Below are positions 10,787-22,547 of a DNA stretch of 64,000 bases, piece by piece. The DNA is taken from the NCBI GenBank assembly GCA_949361645.1, contig OX442415.1, forward strand, positions 26,749,092 to 26,813,091, written 5' to 3'. A program made the translations under genes and the position numbers. The DNA is from Spongilla lacustris (lineage: Eukaryota; Porifera; Demospongiae; Spongillida; Spongillidae). The notes below the pieces were generated by a model, which was not told the origin of the DNA, did no database searches, and saw nothing but the letters and a program-made list of their open reading frames with translations. How positions within the stretch are numbered: the stretch's first letter is position 1; each line of letters starts with the position of its first letter.

Positions 10787-11975
10787 GCTGGTAGGATGGA
10801 TATGGTCAACCTCTATTAGTATATTCTCTCTCGCACGCACGTTTTTATAAACAAATGTTAAACAACGAGGTACAATGCATGCCACGTGGCAGCGACGTGG
10901 CGCATGGCAACGATGCAAATCGCAGATCTGCATGGGGACCACATCAAATACGTATAATCGGGACATGTGCAAGGCAAATCGAATCAATGATCTGGACTTG
11001 GGTAAACAGCATACATGTATCTGCATGCATGGACCAAATGCACAACCGCAAAACGGGATGTGGATGTAATGACCGCCGCGATCTACCGGGCCGCCATAAA
11101 CCTGGCTTGAGTGGTCTAAACTCATCACAATAACTAAGCGTAAACCTTCTTTCATATAAGCTCAACCTCACCCCTACCCCCGCCTCACCGGCGCATTCCC
11201 CCCGCCCATTTTAACAACGCGCACTATAAGTAATCAGTGGCGTAGGAACTGTAGCGGCCATGGCCGCTACACTTTTCCTGTGGATCACTTCTTTTTTTTT
11301 TTTCAATGGTAGTAGATAGAGCGACCGTGATGTGTTAACTTGGGTGTTGTACGTATAGTTAACACTTAGCCCAGGTTAACACAGCGCTAAATATGGATGC
11401 AATTGCAAGCGGCAACTTCATTTGCAACCTCCTCGTTCACAGAATTGCTGCCAGCCTCATCATTCACGCGCAGCAGATGCGATTCCAATACTAGCAGTAT
11501 GTACCGAAACCTCCCCTATTGCCAGTGGACGTGACAAAAACTCCTCAGGGTAGTTAAGGCATGGGTAGCCATTCATTTTTAACTTTGCATATTGTTCATG
11601 AACTGTGCAATATGTATGCATAAGTATGATATCAAATCAAAGTATTAATGATGCGGAATTTTATAATCACCATGGTTACGTCATTGCATCACGTGAGTAC
11701 TGCATATAACCATATTTTGTTCAGCGAATTATACGGCAGTGAAACCGGGGTATTTCAGCGTTCATTTTTCATCCATACACGTCAACTGATGAGTACTTTT
11801 CACTTCTCGGTAGGATTTCCTAAAGAACAACTTCTTCACGGAGAAAAGTGATAATACTTCTCGTCTTGTTAAACATTTCTGTATACACAATTTTTTCTAT
11901 GCCGACTCGATAAGCATTTCGCTTCCACCGGGCACAACCTAAATAGAGTACTAGGTGGAGCACATTTTGGTGTAT
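10787..11975. other. Intergenic stretch, no gene recognised
   Basis: Only short, unsupported ORFs. 11155-11225 resembles a piece of the large foldback arm (compare the reverse complement of 5700-5765). A T-run lies near 11290. A sequence near 11545-11570 matches, inverted, 18340-18370. Confidence 0.5.
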
Positions 11976-12105
11976 TTAAAATAATTTTACCCCTTTGTCT
12001 TCACTGTCGTACGGAAGGAATAAGAAATTCGCACAGCCATTTTCGCGCGCCGCCCGTATCATAGCAACGAACGATTCACGCGGCACACAACGGTAGGTAA
12101 GTATG

Positions 12106-12282
12106 TTATGTACATTCATCAGTTGGAACTGCATCCCGCTTTGCTTTAGATTTGGGTAACAAGGCAAAGCAGTTAGCACGCCTCACAATCGGTACGCAGT
12201 GAGAGGAATAACCACACTCGCGTGCGATATCAGATAACAATAACACAAAGTGGTCATAATAGCGGGGTTCAATGTCTTGAAT
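12106..12282 (-). CDS. Possible host exon, unrecognised
   Basis: On the minus strand a TTTTCCCTCTACAG acceptor is followed from 12282 by an open frame beginning IQDIEPRYYDHFVLLLSDIA and ending at a stop at 12106. A possible GTGAGG donor lies inside it after CVPI. A second short ORF (11976-12179) overlaps in another frame. The residue composition looks protein-like, but I recognise no family and cannot place neighbouring exons. A long CA array lies upstream. It could be a real exon or a chance ORF. Confidence 0.3.
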   Translation of the reverse strand: MQDIEPRYYDHFVLLLSDIARECGYSSHCVPIVRRANCFALLPKSKAKRDAVPTDECT

Positions 12283-12404
12283 CTGTAGAGGGAAAACATA
12301 CACATACATGACCTCAGATAAACAGTGACCACAGACAGACATCTACATCTATGATTATAGTAACTAACCCGCACTGTCAGCTGGTCTTCCTGTTCTGTAG
12401 ATTT

Positions 12405-12414
12405 CACACACACA

Positions 12415-12496
<82 letters not shown>

Positions 12497-12498
12497 CA
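12405..12498. repeat. (CA)n microsatellite
   Basis: Almost pure CA dinucleotides for about 94 bp. The cysteine/valine and histidine/threonine ORFs across it are artefacts. Confidence 0.97.
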
Positions 12499-12927
12499 AT
12501 ATTTCATATACATACAAGGATTCACACATACTCTACTTCTTTCACTGCTTTTCAGTGTGTGAACTTGAACTGGGGTGAATGGGTGGGAAAGGTGGGATGG
12601 GACATCAAATCACCCACACATCATACTACCAAACCACATCACCCATACCTACACCAACCACAACACCATGTACCCATCAGTGGCGGCCTGGCTACTTTAT
12701 GGCAGGGGGGGCACACACGAGAATGGCGCCCCCCCCCCCCCCCCCCCCCGAATTAATGACTGGAGTTGTAATTGTGTATTCAATTTACTAGCACAGATAG
12801 CTACATAGAATTGCTGCAAATTACGCTTTGTTACGATGTGCGACGCGTAACATATATATTGCATGTAGCAGTATAGCTTATAGAAGTGCCCTTGTCAACT
12901 CTGATGAGCTACGAGCAAACTGATCAA

Positions 12928-15900
12928 TTATCTTCTCACTTGAAATGGACAACAAATTTCCACAGCCATCATAAGCAGTCCCTCTAGTCTCTCTTGCAAC
13001 ATTACTGATCTTAACCGGGTTTTCACTCTCTTCAATGCAGAGAAACTGCGTTCAGCAGTGCATGAACTAACAGGGACTGCTACGGCGAGTGTATAGACTT
13101 TGCAAAGTTCAGAGAATGCATCCGTCAGATGAAACTTCGGGTTGCAGAGTATGCCTAATACTTCAGAAAACGACGATCCTTTCCTCTTCTCTTCTAGAAT
13201 CGTATCATCTACTGCCGCTTCATCAGTTTCCTCACATATTTCATTATCCCCACTGTCATCTACAAGGTCACCAAACTCATCATCGCTCTCTTCTTCTTGA
13301 TCCGAGATTAAACTTGGGCAGGAAGCCAGAAAATCTGTATACACTCGAGCAAAGTTGAATAACTCTTCCGCACACCTCAATAAGTCTAAGTTGTATTTTT
13401 CACAAAACGATTTAAGATGGCCCTGGAGATCTTGTACCGTGTTAAAAGACGTCTGAAGCACTGTAAAGTTAACGGGAGAAAACACCGACAACATTTGAAA
13501 TAAGGGTTTGCTATCTTGGAAACGACTCCTGAAGGATTGCAAAATAGTGTCAATTACGACATAAAAGGTGCAACGCTTCCACACTTGTTTCGGTGATTCG
13601 GTTTCAGGGGTGTGTGAAATATGTTCTTTTTGCGTATTGCGGCGCACTCGTGTCATTCTCCATTCAATATCGTCAAAACCAACAGTAGCATCCTCCATTA
13701 TACGGATAACATCTTCCGCCTTCTGTCGCATGAGCTCCAGTGAAGACGAAACACACTCTATCATTGTCAATGCTTTAGAAAAATCAATGTTTACAGTCTG
13801 CAAATAGCGACTCAGTGGTCCCGTGTGTGCAAATATTTCGCGAAAGAGGAACAAGGTAGCGAGGAATTGTTTTGTATTGATACTAACAAGCAAACCAGCT
13901 GCCTCTGATCTTTGCTTGTTATCAAACGTGCTGTCATTTTGGATCATTTCGAGGGTTAAGATAATGTATTTGTGCCGCTCCACAAAGGTTCTTATGCACA
14001 TTTCTCGGCTGTTCCACCTTACCGTATTCAAGCGCTTAAGTGAACGGATATGCCGTAACCCTTCAGATTTCTGCACATCTTCAAACAAAGCATGGACCCT
14101 TTGTGATTTGCTAAATAGCACATACAACTTTTCAAGGTTTCCAAACAATGTAACGACGTCTACAGCAACAGTAGCCGTATCTGACAAAACTAGATTGAGC
14201 GAATGTGCATAGCAATGGACGTACATGACATTGCAATTGATTCTTTGCTGTACCAGTGCTTGCAAACCATTGTAGCAGCCACTCATATTAGATGCTCCAT
14301 TGTATGTTTGTGCGACCAATTTTTTAAATGATACATTTTTTTCTTGAAAAGTGGAGACAACAATCCCAAATATATCTTCAGCAGTGGTTCTATTTGCTCT
14401 CTGAAGGGCCAAAAGATGCTCTGAAGCACTACCATCGGTGTGAACAATTCTAACACAAATACTAATTTGTTCTTTGTGAGCAATATCCGGTGTTGTGTCA
14501 ACAATGAGAGCCCAAGCTCTTGAGTGTTCTATTGCCTTGACAACAGCATTAGTTATATTTTGGCTTATTATGGACACTAACTTATTCTGAGTAGTCTTAC
14601 TTAAAAAGGTCAGCTTTGAACCCCGTCCTTTGTGTTCTTTATCTGAAGATGTTTTACTTTGCCTTTCATTCACATCAGTTAAATGCCTGTTCACTGTTGT
14701 ATCATAATGGGAAATTAGCTTCAGTACTTCAATAAAATTTCCTGAGTTGATAGAATCATCACAAATAGTTTCTCTGTGTCCCCTTAGTGACAGACGTTGA
14801 CGACCAAGAAACATTACTACATCCACAATGCGTTGCATAACCGATCTATTCCTTGCCACTTCCAATTTATTTCTAGATGCATCTGCTTTTGCCTGGTCAG
14901 ATAAAGAATTGTTAGATGATGCAAAAATAGTGCCTGTGCCAATACAGCATTGCAATGTGCATTTGAACGTTCATGCTTCAGTACACCTTCATATTGCTTC
15001 TTCCAACTGGAGTAGCCTTCTTTTGTGAATGCACTGCCCTGTTTTACTCTTTGGTTTTCTCCTCGCAGGGAGGAATCGCTAAAAAGCAAACAAGGGATGC
15101 AGAATAGTGCATTTCTACTTCCAGAATAAGAAATCCAGTTCCGTTTAGTGCCATCTGGATGGCTAAACACCTGTTGTGAGCAACTTCTGTACCTATCACC
15201 ACAAAGCACCTTCTTTGTTGTTTTTGGTTGACAGGGACCAAAACTGATAATTTTTTTCTTGACTTCTGGGCTAACCTTTTGACAAACTAGTTTTGCTGGA
15301 TCAATGGACTCAGCAGATGTATCAAAGAGATCAATGATGCCAACTGAAGTGGATGTGGAAGCTTCTATCATACTGCTTCCAGTAGCCTTCATTTCTGCTT
15401 CTCTTGAGTCACTTTCAATATCTTGCATTGGAGACACCCTTATAGAATCACTTTCAATAGCCAGTATCTCCTTACATGAATCACTTTCAATAGCCAGTAT
15501 CTCCTTACATGAATCACTTTCAATAGCTTGCATCTGACAATCATCACTGGAATCACTTCCAATAGCCTGCAGCTCATTTGAGTCACTTCCAATAACTTGC
15601 ATCTGACAATCATCTCTGGAACCACTTCCAATAGCCTGCAGCTCATTTGAGTCACTTCCAATAGCTTGCATCTGACAATCATCTCTGGTACCACTTCCAA
15701 TAGCAGCCTCATGCTCATTTGAGTCAATCCCATTAGCGTGCATCTGAAACTCCCCTGTGGAACCACTTGCAACTGACAGCATCTCTTCGTTTGAGTCACC
15801 TCCAATAGACGGCGGCATCGATATCCCCTCTGTCAAGTCATTTCCACTAGCTATTTCATCCAGTAATCCACAGCTTCTTAACAGTGTGCTGTCAAGCCTG

Positions 15901-16112
15901 TCATATGTCTCATATTGCTCTGTACCACTTCCACTGATCTCAATCTGCTCAATCGATGGCGCAGTTGCTTTGTCGTCGGTACTCATGGGATGAAAAGACC
16001 TCTTTAAATACTCATCCATGAAAGCACTCAGTTTAAGGTTCTCATCCGTTCTTTGCTTTTTTAAACTGCGGTATGCTGCACCAGATTTCTTCCTACAACC
16101 TTTAGACTCCAT
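12928..16112 (-). pseudogene. hAT transposase (ZMYM1/DUF4371-like), frameshifted
   Basis: Two overlapping minus-strand frames make one protein. The first, 431 aa (16112 to 14817), has a lysine/arginine-rich start, an acidic serine-rich section with repeated SDSNELQAIGS-type units (about residues 130-235), then a TTF-type zinc finger region (about 300-395: RNWISYSGSRNALFCIPCLL, FTKEGYSSWKK, HERSNAHCNAV). The second, 675 aa (14955 to 12928), continues with FLGRQRLSLRGHRE, the catalytic-core signature VDTTPDIAHKEQ (Asp153), TYNGASNMSG (216-225), CYAHSLNLV and the C-terminal CTAERSFSALKRVKTRLRS dimerisation block. The frame changes near a T5 run at 14927-14931. The second catalytic Asp, normally in a YDGASNMSG context, is Asn219. 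The copy is therefore probably inactive twice over. An unannotated intron instead of a frameshift is less likely. Confidence 0.88.
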
Positions 16113-16174
16113 TTAGCGCGCCAATATTGCAATCGTGACGAATGTCGGTGACCGTACCATCAACACTGTACTTA

Positions 16175-16478
16175 GGGGGCTTGTCCAAACGATTTTTGGC
16201 GTCATTGTGACGTTACGGGGGGGGGGGGGGGCGGCTATGACGCTATAAGAAAATTTTTATTGCCCACAAGTATTGTTTTTATAATACCAAACATGTAGCT
16301 AGCTGCAGCGTTGACTCCAGTGGCAACAGTTATGTCTATACAGACTACACTGCACATTGTGTTACCGTGTAATGTTCCATACAAAAACTCAATGACGTTA
16401 AGGGGAGGAGGGGGAGGGCTTAAAATGTTAACGTCACAATGACGCTAATTTTTCCAAAAATAGTTTGGACAAGCCCCC
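16175..16478. mobile_element. Harbinger-like MITE nested in the hAT element
   Basis: 304 bp with terminal inverted repeats GGGGGCTTGTCCAAAC and GTTTGGACAAGCCCCC, flanked by TTA on both sides (16172-16174 and 16479-16481). A 3-bp TTA/TAA target fits PIF/Harbinger MITEs. The inner parts are also complementary (TGGCGTCATTGTGACG against CGTCACAATGACGCT). A G-run lies near 16208-16222. No ORF. Confidence 0.88.
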
Positions 16479-16783
16479 TTACGCACGTAGAAGTGAATTA
16501 ATTTGTTAACTGAATCACGATTATAGACTTATAACCATTAATCGCTGGATAATATATTGACGTTGGAGTTCAGAAGTTGCCAAATTGGGTGAACGCCTGG
16601 CGGCTGGCGCCCTTCGGTGCCCGTGGTGCCCTTCGGTGCCCGTGGCGCCCCACGTCATAACGCGGCAGGTGGGTTGGTGTCCCCCCTGGCCCCCCCGGCC
16701 AGGCCGCCACTGGTACCCATCACCTATCCATTACACCATCCACTCACCCCATCACCCATATCAAACACATACCTACTAGTCCT

Positions 16784-17562
16784 TCCAGCCCTCTTCACTC
16801 CAGTGTCACTCCAGTGTCACATGTCCAGCCCTCTTCACTCCAGTGTCACTCCAGTGTCACATGTCCAGCCCTCTTCACTCCAGTGTCACTCCAGTGTCAC
16901 ATGTCCAGCCCTCTTCACTCCAGTGTCACTCCAGTGTCACATGTCCAGCCCTCTTCACTCCAGTGTCACATGTCCAGCCCTCGTCACTCCAGTGTCACAT
17001 GTCCAGCCCTCTTCACTCCAGTGTCACATGTCCAGCCCTCTTCACTCCAGTGTCACATGTCCAGCCCTCTTCACTCCAGTGTCACATGTCCAGCCCTCTT
17101 CACTCCAGTGTCACATGTCCAGCCCTCTTCACTCCAGTGTCACATGTCCAGCCCTCTTCACTCCAGTGTCACATGTCCAGCCCTCTTCACTCCAGTGTCA
17201 CATGTCCAGCCCTCTTCACCTATTCACTCCAGTGTCACATGTCCAGCCCTCTTCACTCCAGTGTCACATGTCCAGCCCTCTTCACTCCAGTGTCACATGT
17301 CCAGCCCTCTTCACTCCAGTGTCACATGTCCAGCCCTCTTCACTCCAGTGTCACATGTCCAGCCCTCTTCACCTATTCACTCCAGTGTCACATGTCCAGC
17401 CCTCTTCACCTATTCACTCCAGTGTCACATGTCCAGCCCTCTTCACCTATTCACTCCAGTGTCACATGTCCAGCCCTCTTCACTCCAGTGTCACATGTCC
17501 AGCCCTCTTCAGTTCCCAGTGTCACATGTCCAGCCCTCTGATCTTCACTCGAGTGTCACATG
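16784..17562. repeat. 29-bp minisatellite
   Basis: More than 20 copies of a 29-bp unit built from CCAGCCCTCTTCACTCCAG followed by TGTCACATGT. The first copies carry an extra 13-bp ACTCCAGTGTC block and several late copies an extra CACCTATTC block, giving 42- and 38-bp variants. Because 29 is not a multiple of 3, the same repeat is open in three frames. The 232-327 aa ORFs are therefore artefacts. Confidence 0.97.
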
Positions 17563-19552
17563 GTCCTACACAGCAGTATTGCAATGGAAAAACATTTTAA
17601 AACCAAAACTGTAGAACAAGTTAGAAGTTTCTAGGGAATACAAGTAGGAACAGCTAGACACAAAATCAAGATAAAAAAAAGGACTAAAAAACGATGTGGC
17701 AAGAATATCAGTGGGAAGGCAGCATGACAAGACACTGAAGGTTTTTACTTGACGAATGCCTGAAAGGCTAACCCCAACAAACAAGGCGAGAATCAATGAT
17801 GAAAAAGACTGTTCTCTGCATGAACTGGAAACATCAGATAACGGCGATCTAATTAGAAAGATGCATTCTTAATACCGTACAATTACAGTGTATCGCTTCC
17901 ATACACTTTTGTGGGCTAAGTACACATATTGCATAGTATAAAACAGCGTCAGTATAATTTAAGTGCTTTAAATAGAACATGTTTCGTGGTGATACGCAGA
18001 AGCTTCGTAATGAGAAAAGGGGAGTGTGCTAAGCTTAAACCCTAATGATATATGCTTTTACCTGCGCGTAAAGCTACGGGTACCGTTTGCTGTTTTGAAA
18101 CAAAACTAGGAACAGCTAGCGCATCCTAGTCATCGGCACCCATTGCATTGTATCGCTTTACATATCACACCAAGCAAGATAAAAACTCACCGGAACGGAT
18201 ACTGGAATGACGGATTAATGATAGGAGTCCTGAATGTACGTTGCACAGACATTTACAAAAAAATAATACAATTTGGCCGCATGAAAATATCACGTGTGCT
18301 CACGTAAAATATGAATATAATTAAACTCCTGCAATAAATTTTACCCATGCCTTAACTCCCCTGAGTCTTTACTTTTGTTGAAAACGGAAGAATACGACCC
18401 ATTTTCGCGAATGACATCAGTCATTACTGCCAGTTATATTTCCACTTAAGTTACACGCTTTGTTCTCATAACGTGCCAACAGCCGCTCGAGGGTCCGGGG
18501 TATATCTTATACATGTATATCCATGTAAGAGCATACGTTTTTGCGATCGAACAGGAACTAGCTTTGATTAATATCAGTTGAAAAGTTGCTATATTGCGCG
18601 CGAGCAAATCGATCAACGTGCTAGCTCGGACCGCGATTTGCAGCTGCCATGTTAAATGGCTGCGATGAGCGAATTCTGTTCAGGCTCAGCTACCAAGTTT
18701 ACAGCATCAGAGAGCTATACATGCCACTAATCCTCACTAACTACGAGCATTTTTGTTTCGGCATATTTACAACCATCTTATACAGATCAGCTCAGTTTGA
18801 TTGAAATATTCGCAGAGAAGCTAATTTTAGAACATTTCTGTTAACCCATTGACCGGCAGTCCGGCACTTTGATCACATAATTGCATTCTTTTATCGGGAC
18901 CTACGTTAGTAGGTCCTATGTAGGATTTGAAGTGTCATGAATACGATTAGCAAAACACCAGATTCCATTATTGCCGATGCGCCGTAGAATCAGTTGGAAT
19001 TTAGTGAGCGTATTTGGATACAGCCGTCGAATATCTACAGTGTAGTATAACTGCCGACGTTTAGAAAGCTCGGACAACAGAGATAACGCTCACTCGTTCC
19101 CACCCTCGAACCTTAAAAAAAGTTTCTCCTAATTCTTCTTTTTCTTCTTCTTCTTCCGGATCTGATAAGATAAGATTCACTCGGATAAGAGGTTTATTGC
19201 GCTGTATCTTTGTCACGATTGAAGCGCAATGTTAGCCGTTATGCGGAAGCACTAGAACCAATAAGTTAGAAACTTACTGCCGAGTGGGATTTGTTTTATT
19301 ATTTTCGTAAGAGGAGTGATGCTTGACACAATTTCGATCTTTAGCTACTTAATTATGTTAGCAATAGCAACTTAATTATGTTAGCAATAGCCCACAACAG
19401 ATTTTATCGGCCCGTGGAAGACATAAAAGTTAAGATAGTAAAGTTAACCCTTGCTTGTGGTTGAACACGTTCTACATGTATTATATTTCATGTAGTGCTC
19501 TAGTTATCGGTTTCTCCCAAAAGCTTGACGTGTCTGGTTTGTTTTCTTCAAA
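17563..19552. other. Intergenic stretch, no gene recognised
   Basis: No ORF above about 76 codons and no domain. Contains a (CTT)n run at 19133-19157, a short duplication CAACTTAATTATGTTAGCAATAG near 19350-19390, and the hairpin motif listed at 18891. Confidence 0.5.
18891..18927. other. Hairpin motif, copy 1
   Basis: GGACCTAC-GTTA-GTAGGTCC forms a perfect 8-bp stem with a 4-base loop, preceded by TTATCG and followed by TATGTAGGATTTG. A closely similar motif occurs at 29731-29767. Confidence 0.5.
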
Positions 19553-19882
19553 ATGCCGTCACGTCGGTCTAGAAGAGAAAAGAATCGTGCTAAGAAGATA
19601 GCCAAGTTAAATGATGACAGTTGTGCTAACGATCGCGAGTCGCAAGATATTGAATGTGAGGAGCGTGACAGTTTTCAAGAAGCGCGTGAAAAAAAGAATG
19701 CTTTCGAAAGAAACCGCTACAAAGCCAATTCTGAAAGTAAGAAGGATAGCATGAAGGCCTACTACGATCAAAATCGAGAATTGATTTTAGCCTCCAAACA
19801 AGATCAATATCAGGCAAATCCAAAGGCCAAGAGAGATATCTCAAGGATAAACACCTTCAGGAAAAGAAATTCTACGAGGTAG
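19553..19882 (+). CDS. Lysine-rich small protein, unrecognised function
   Basis: 109 codons, starting MPSRRSRREKNRAKKIAKLN in good context (CAAAATGCC) and ending at TAG. The protein is highly charged. Its second half has loose repeats of about 14 residues (RYKANSESKKD, YYDQNRELILASKQ, QYQANPKAKRD), predicted to be helical or disordered. Similar lysine-rich Y-x-A-N-P-x-x-K-R repeats occur near the N-termini of some transposon-derived proteins in invertebrates. That parallel is from general knowledge and is not shown by the neighbours here. A short ORF at 44001-44099 begins with a similar MPSR basic stretch. It may be a first exon. Confidence 0.45.
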   Translation: MPSRRSRREKNRAKKIAKLNDDSCANDRESQDIECEERDSFQEAREKKNAFERNRYKANSESKKDSMKAYYDQNRELILASKQDQYQANPKAKRDISRINTFRKRNSTR

Positions 19883-20079
19883 GAGAGTTTGCAATGTATA
19901 CCGTTTGGGTGCATGCGCAATGTCCAAGCTTTATTCACGCGTAAGGGACCGGTATATCGTGTGCTGTTTCTTGCGAGCAGTCTGTAGATAGCACAACTCG
20001 CAGGAAACGAATAAAGCCATGTACCGCTTTTATATTTGACAAATAATTTATGCACCTATCATTGTTACGTGAGACCCCC

Positions 20080-21273
20080 CAGTGGCGTATCCAGAGAGGG
20101 TGCTCCGGGTGCTTGAGCACCCCCCTCGGCCAAAATTGTAACCAGGGTTGCCGAAAGTCAGGCCGGGGTCCGGCCTGTGACTGGCCGGCCTGACAGCCCC
20201 GGCCTGCCAGGCCGGCCTCAGGTCGGATAAATTGACGTTATTAAACAATTTATTAAAAATTCATACTTCTTCAGCTTTATCCGAGTGGGTGTTTTCGTGA
20301 GCTAAGCTGATTCAACAGCGCCAGAGATGGAACCTTCTCCCTCAATGTTTGGAGGCATGTGTCATGCTGAAGCACAATGCATGGTTAATTACAAGTATTT
20401 AGATAGCAAGCGCGCTGTTTGCATCACTGCATGTTATATGTATCTCAGACTCAGTTTCTGTATCTGTAGGAGTAATCAAATCGCTTCAAATTCGGTTGTA
20501 AGTAGAGAGGTCCTATTACGGAGATATAGTGGAACAAACCGTACGTGCACATTTTCCCGCTCGATTCGCGCCGATGATTTGGGCAAATCGCGTCCCGCTC
20601 AAAGTATGGGAGCTGATGATTATATCATTGCCGCGTATCGAGCGTGAAAAAGTGCACGTATAGTTTGTTCAACTATATCTCTGTAACGGATCGATAGATA
20701 TAGCCATATAGGACCTCTCTACCTACAAACCGGATTTGATTACTCCTACAGAAAGTTATGTTGGGTTTGAACCTGGTGGGGTATCGAACCTTTCAACGAT
20801 GATACTGAGCAAGTGCAAGACACAAAAATGTATTTTACCATAGGACAATGGTGTAGTATGAAGTGTTGAAAATAGGAAGTCGATAGCCTTTATTGTTCGG
20901 CAGATACAGCAATTCAATTAAATGTTATAACACGATTATTTTATAATGTTATAAAACATAGGAAGTTATCTCGGAAACTGTCCCATATATATGAATATAG
21001 CTATAGACATCGCAAAATGAATTAATAATTTATTATAATAAGTGGGTGGATCCTGGCCTGCCGACTTGGCAGGCCGGGCTGGCCTTCGGCAACCCTGATT
21101 GTAATCATTAATTATTAACGATAACGTATTTGCTGTGCGCCAAACAAAGGCCCCCCACTTTTCGTATTGGACCTGAAGCAAACTGCACCCCCCCCCCCCC
21201 CCCCCCCCCCCCACTTTTTGTATCGGGCCTCACTTTAAGCACCTCCCTCGCTGAAATCCTGGATACGCCACTG
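20080..21273. mobile_element. hAT-like MITE interrupted by another hAT element
   Basis: The ends are CAGTGGCGTATCCAG (20080-20094) and its complement (ending 21273), with AGCACC..CCCTCG subterminal matches. Removing the nested element (20143-21097) leaves about 230 bp, a typical MITE size. The right flank is an expanded C-run (21274-21291), so the 8-bp duplication cannot be read cleanly; the left flank is AGACCCCC. A second C-run of over 20 bases lies near 21187-21212. Confidence 0.75.
20143..21097. mobile_element. hAT-type element, same family as 7110-7807
   Basis: 955 bp with CAGGGTTGCCGAA ends, flanked by ATTGTAAC (20135-20142) and ATTGTAAT (21098-21105), seven of eight bases alike. The interior has an inverted repeat (about 20460-20560 against 20640-20760). 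A right-hand part (about 20640-20990) recurs, diverged, at 48345-48710. No transposase ORF. Confidence 0.85.
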
Positions 21274-22547
21274 CCCCCCCCCCCCCCCCCCCCTCCCTGG
21301 GGCATTGGGAGGGATTTGACCTTTATTAAAGCAAATGGCCCCTGGTTGGGGTTAATAACCGGTCAAATGTCTAAACTACATGGATCGATGTCACGTGCAA
21401 ATTTTAGATTAACTACAGGTCTGACCACAACTGCATGGGGGGGGGGGGGGGGGGGGAATTATTCCTGAGATGGATCATTCTTCTGAGTTGCAAACCAGAT
21501 TGAGGCAAGATCTAAACTGTTTCATTCCCCCACAATGTAGATCTGTCCCTATGCCAACAAGGGACCCAACATTACACACGGATGTTCAACAGGGATTAAC
21601 TATGGCAGTATGGGTGTTGCCACAACTAATAAGTATTTACAAGCTGACCTATGGACATGGATTTCATTCTTATGAGTTAAAAAGCACACAGACAACATCT
21701 GATCTGTTTCATTTACCCACAGGATAGGTGTACGCGTACGGACCCAACGTCACGGGGGGATTACCACAACTGAGGCAGAATGCCAGGGCAATTTTGGCCA
21801 GATGTGTCTCACCAACTACATCTAGTTGTAGTGTTTTAATAAACAGTTGTGAGTAGGTTATAATATTATTATTTATACCACAACTAATAAGCCAACCTAT
21901 GCAGATGGATTTCTACTCTGACTTATTAATTTATTGTTGTGTTCTGTGTGTGTTTATCTAAAATACATAAAACATGCATGCGTTCTTACACTTCCATCTG
22001 TGTCGTATATACTTATAGCAACCACCCGAACAATCAGTCAAAACTTAGACTAACATATATAGTTATGTAACACATAACCAAATATGGACGTCAATACATA
22101 TATCACATGTTTATGTGCTTTGCTGCTTTATGCATCTGATTCAATGGGTTCAGTGATGTGCTTAAAAAGCACACCAGCCTGCAGCAAGGCTGTCCTCCCC
22201 TAGGCCTCGGCAGTTCAAATTGACACATTTAACTGTAGTACATGCATTATTACCTTTAACAACTCACGTAGCGGTGATGTAATCCATCCGCAGCTGTGGG
22301 AATCAGGGTCTGGGTATGAGACTATTGCCTCCCTGAGTCAAGGGTTTGTATCGTTAGAAGACCCGTGGATCATCGTTTTCATCGAACTGGAGTTTATGAC
22401 AGAAGAAAGCTTCGGCTTAAGTCCTAACGGGTCGGGGATGTGATAATAGACGGATCCCAGAATACGCCTATGACTGAAGCGATTTAGATGTGTAGAGCGC
22501 CCTTCCTTCCGACTGTCCTAACCCGGGCCCTAGCTGCGTTAGAGGAC
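21274..22547. other. Intergenic stretch with homopolymers
   Basis: A C-run at 21274-21291 and a G-run near 21437-21456. ORFs of 85 to 112 codons overlap these runs and show no domain. Nothing else recognised. Confidence 0.5.

Larger units (their letters stand above)
12678..16712 (-). mobile_element. Complete hAT transposon with perfect 8-bp TSD
   Basis: 15-bp perfect terminal inverted repeats (CAGTGGCGGCCTGGC at 12678-12692, its complement at 16698-16712) are flanked by GTACCCAT at 12670-12677 and 16713-16720. The element is 4035 bp and carries a transposase on the minus strand with a C-terminal hAT dimerisation region. It landed in simple CCCATCAC-type sequence. A 20-base C-run (12729-12749) lies near the left end, and a 304-bp MITE (16175-16478) has inserted near the right end. 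The perfect duplication argues for recent insertion, although the coding region is broken. Confidence 0.96.

Noticed and set aside
16617..17614. Three overlapping ORFs of 232-327 codons
   Set aside because: They lie wholly in a 29-bp tandem repeat without stops; the translation is the same repeat in three frames.
11540..18370. Inverted match CTCAGGG-AGTTAAGGCATGGGTA between 11550 and 18350, considered as ends of a larger element
   Set aside because: Only about 25-30 bp match clearly; the flanks do not stay complementary and no target duplication was found.
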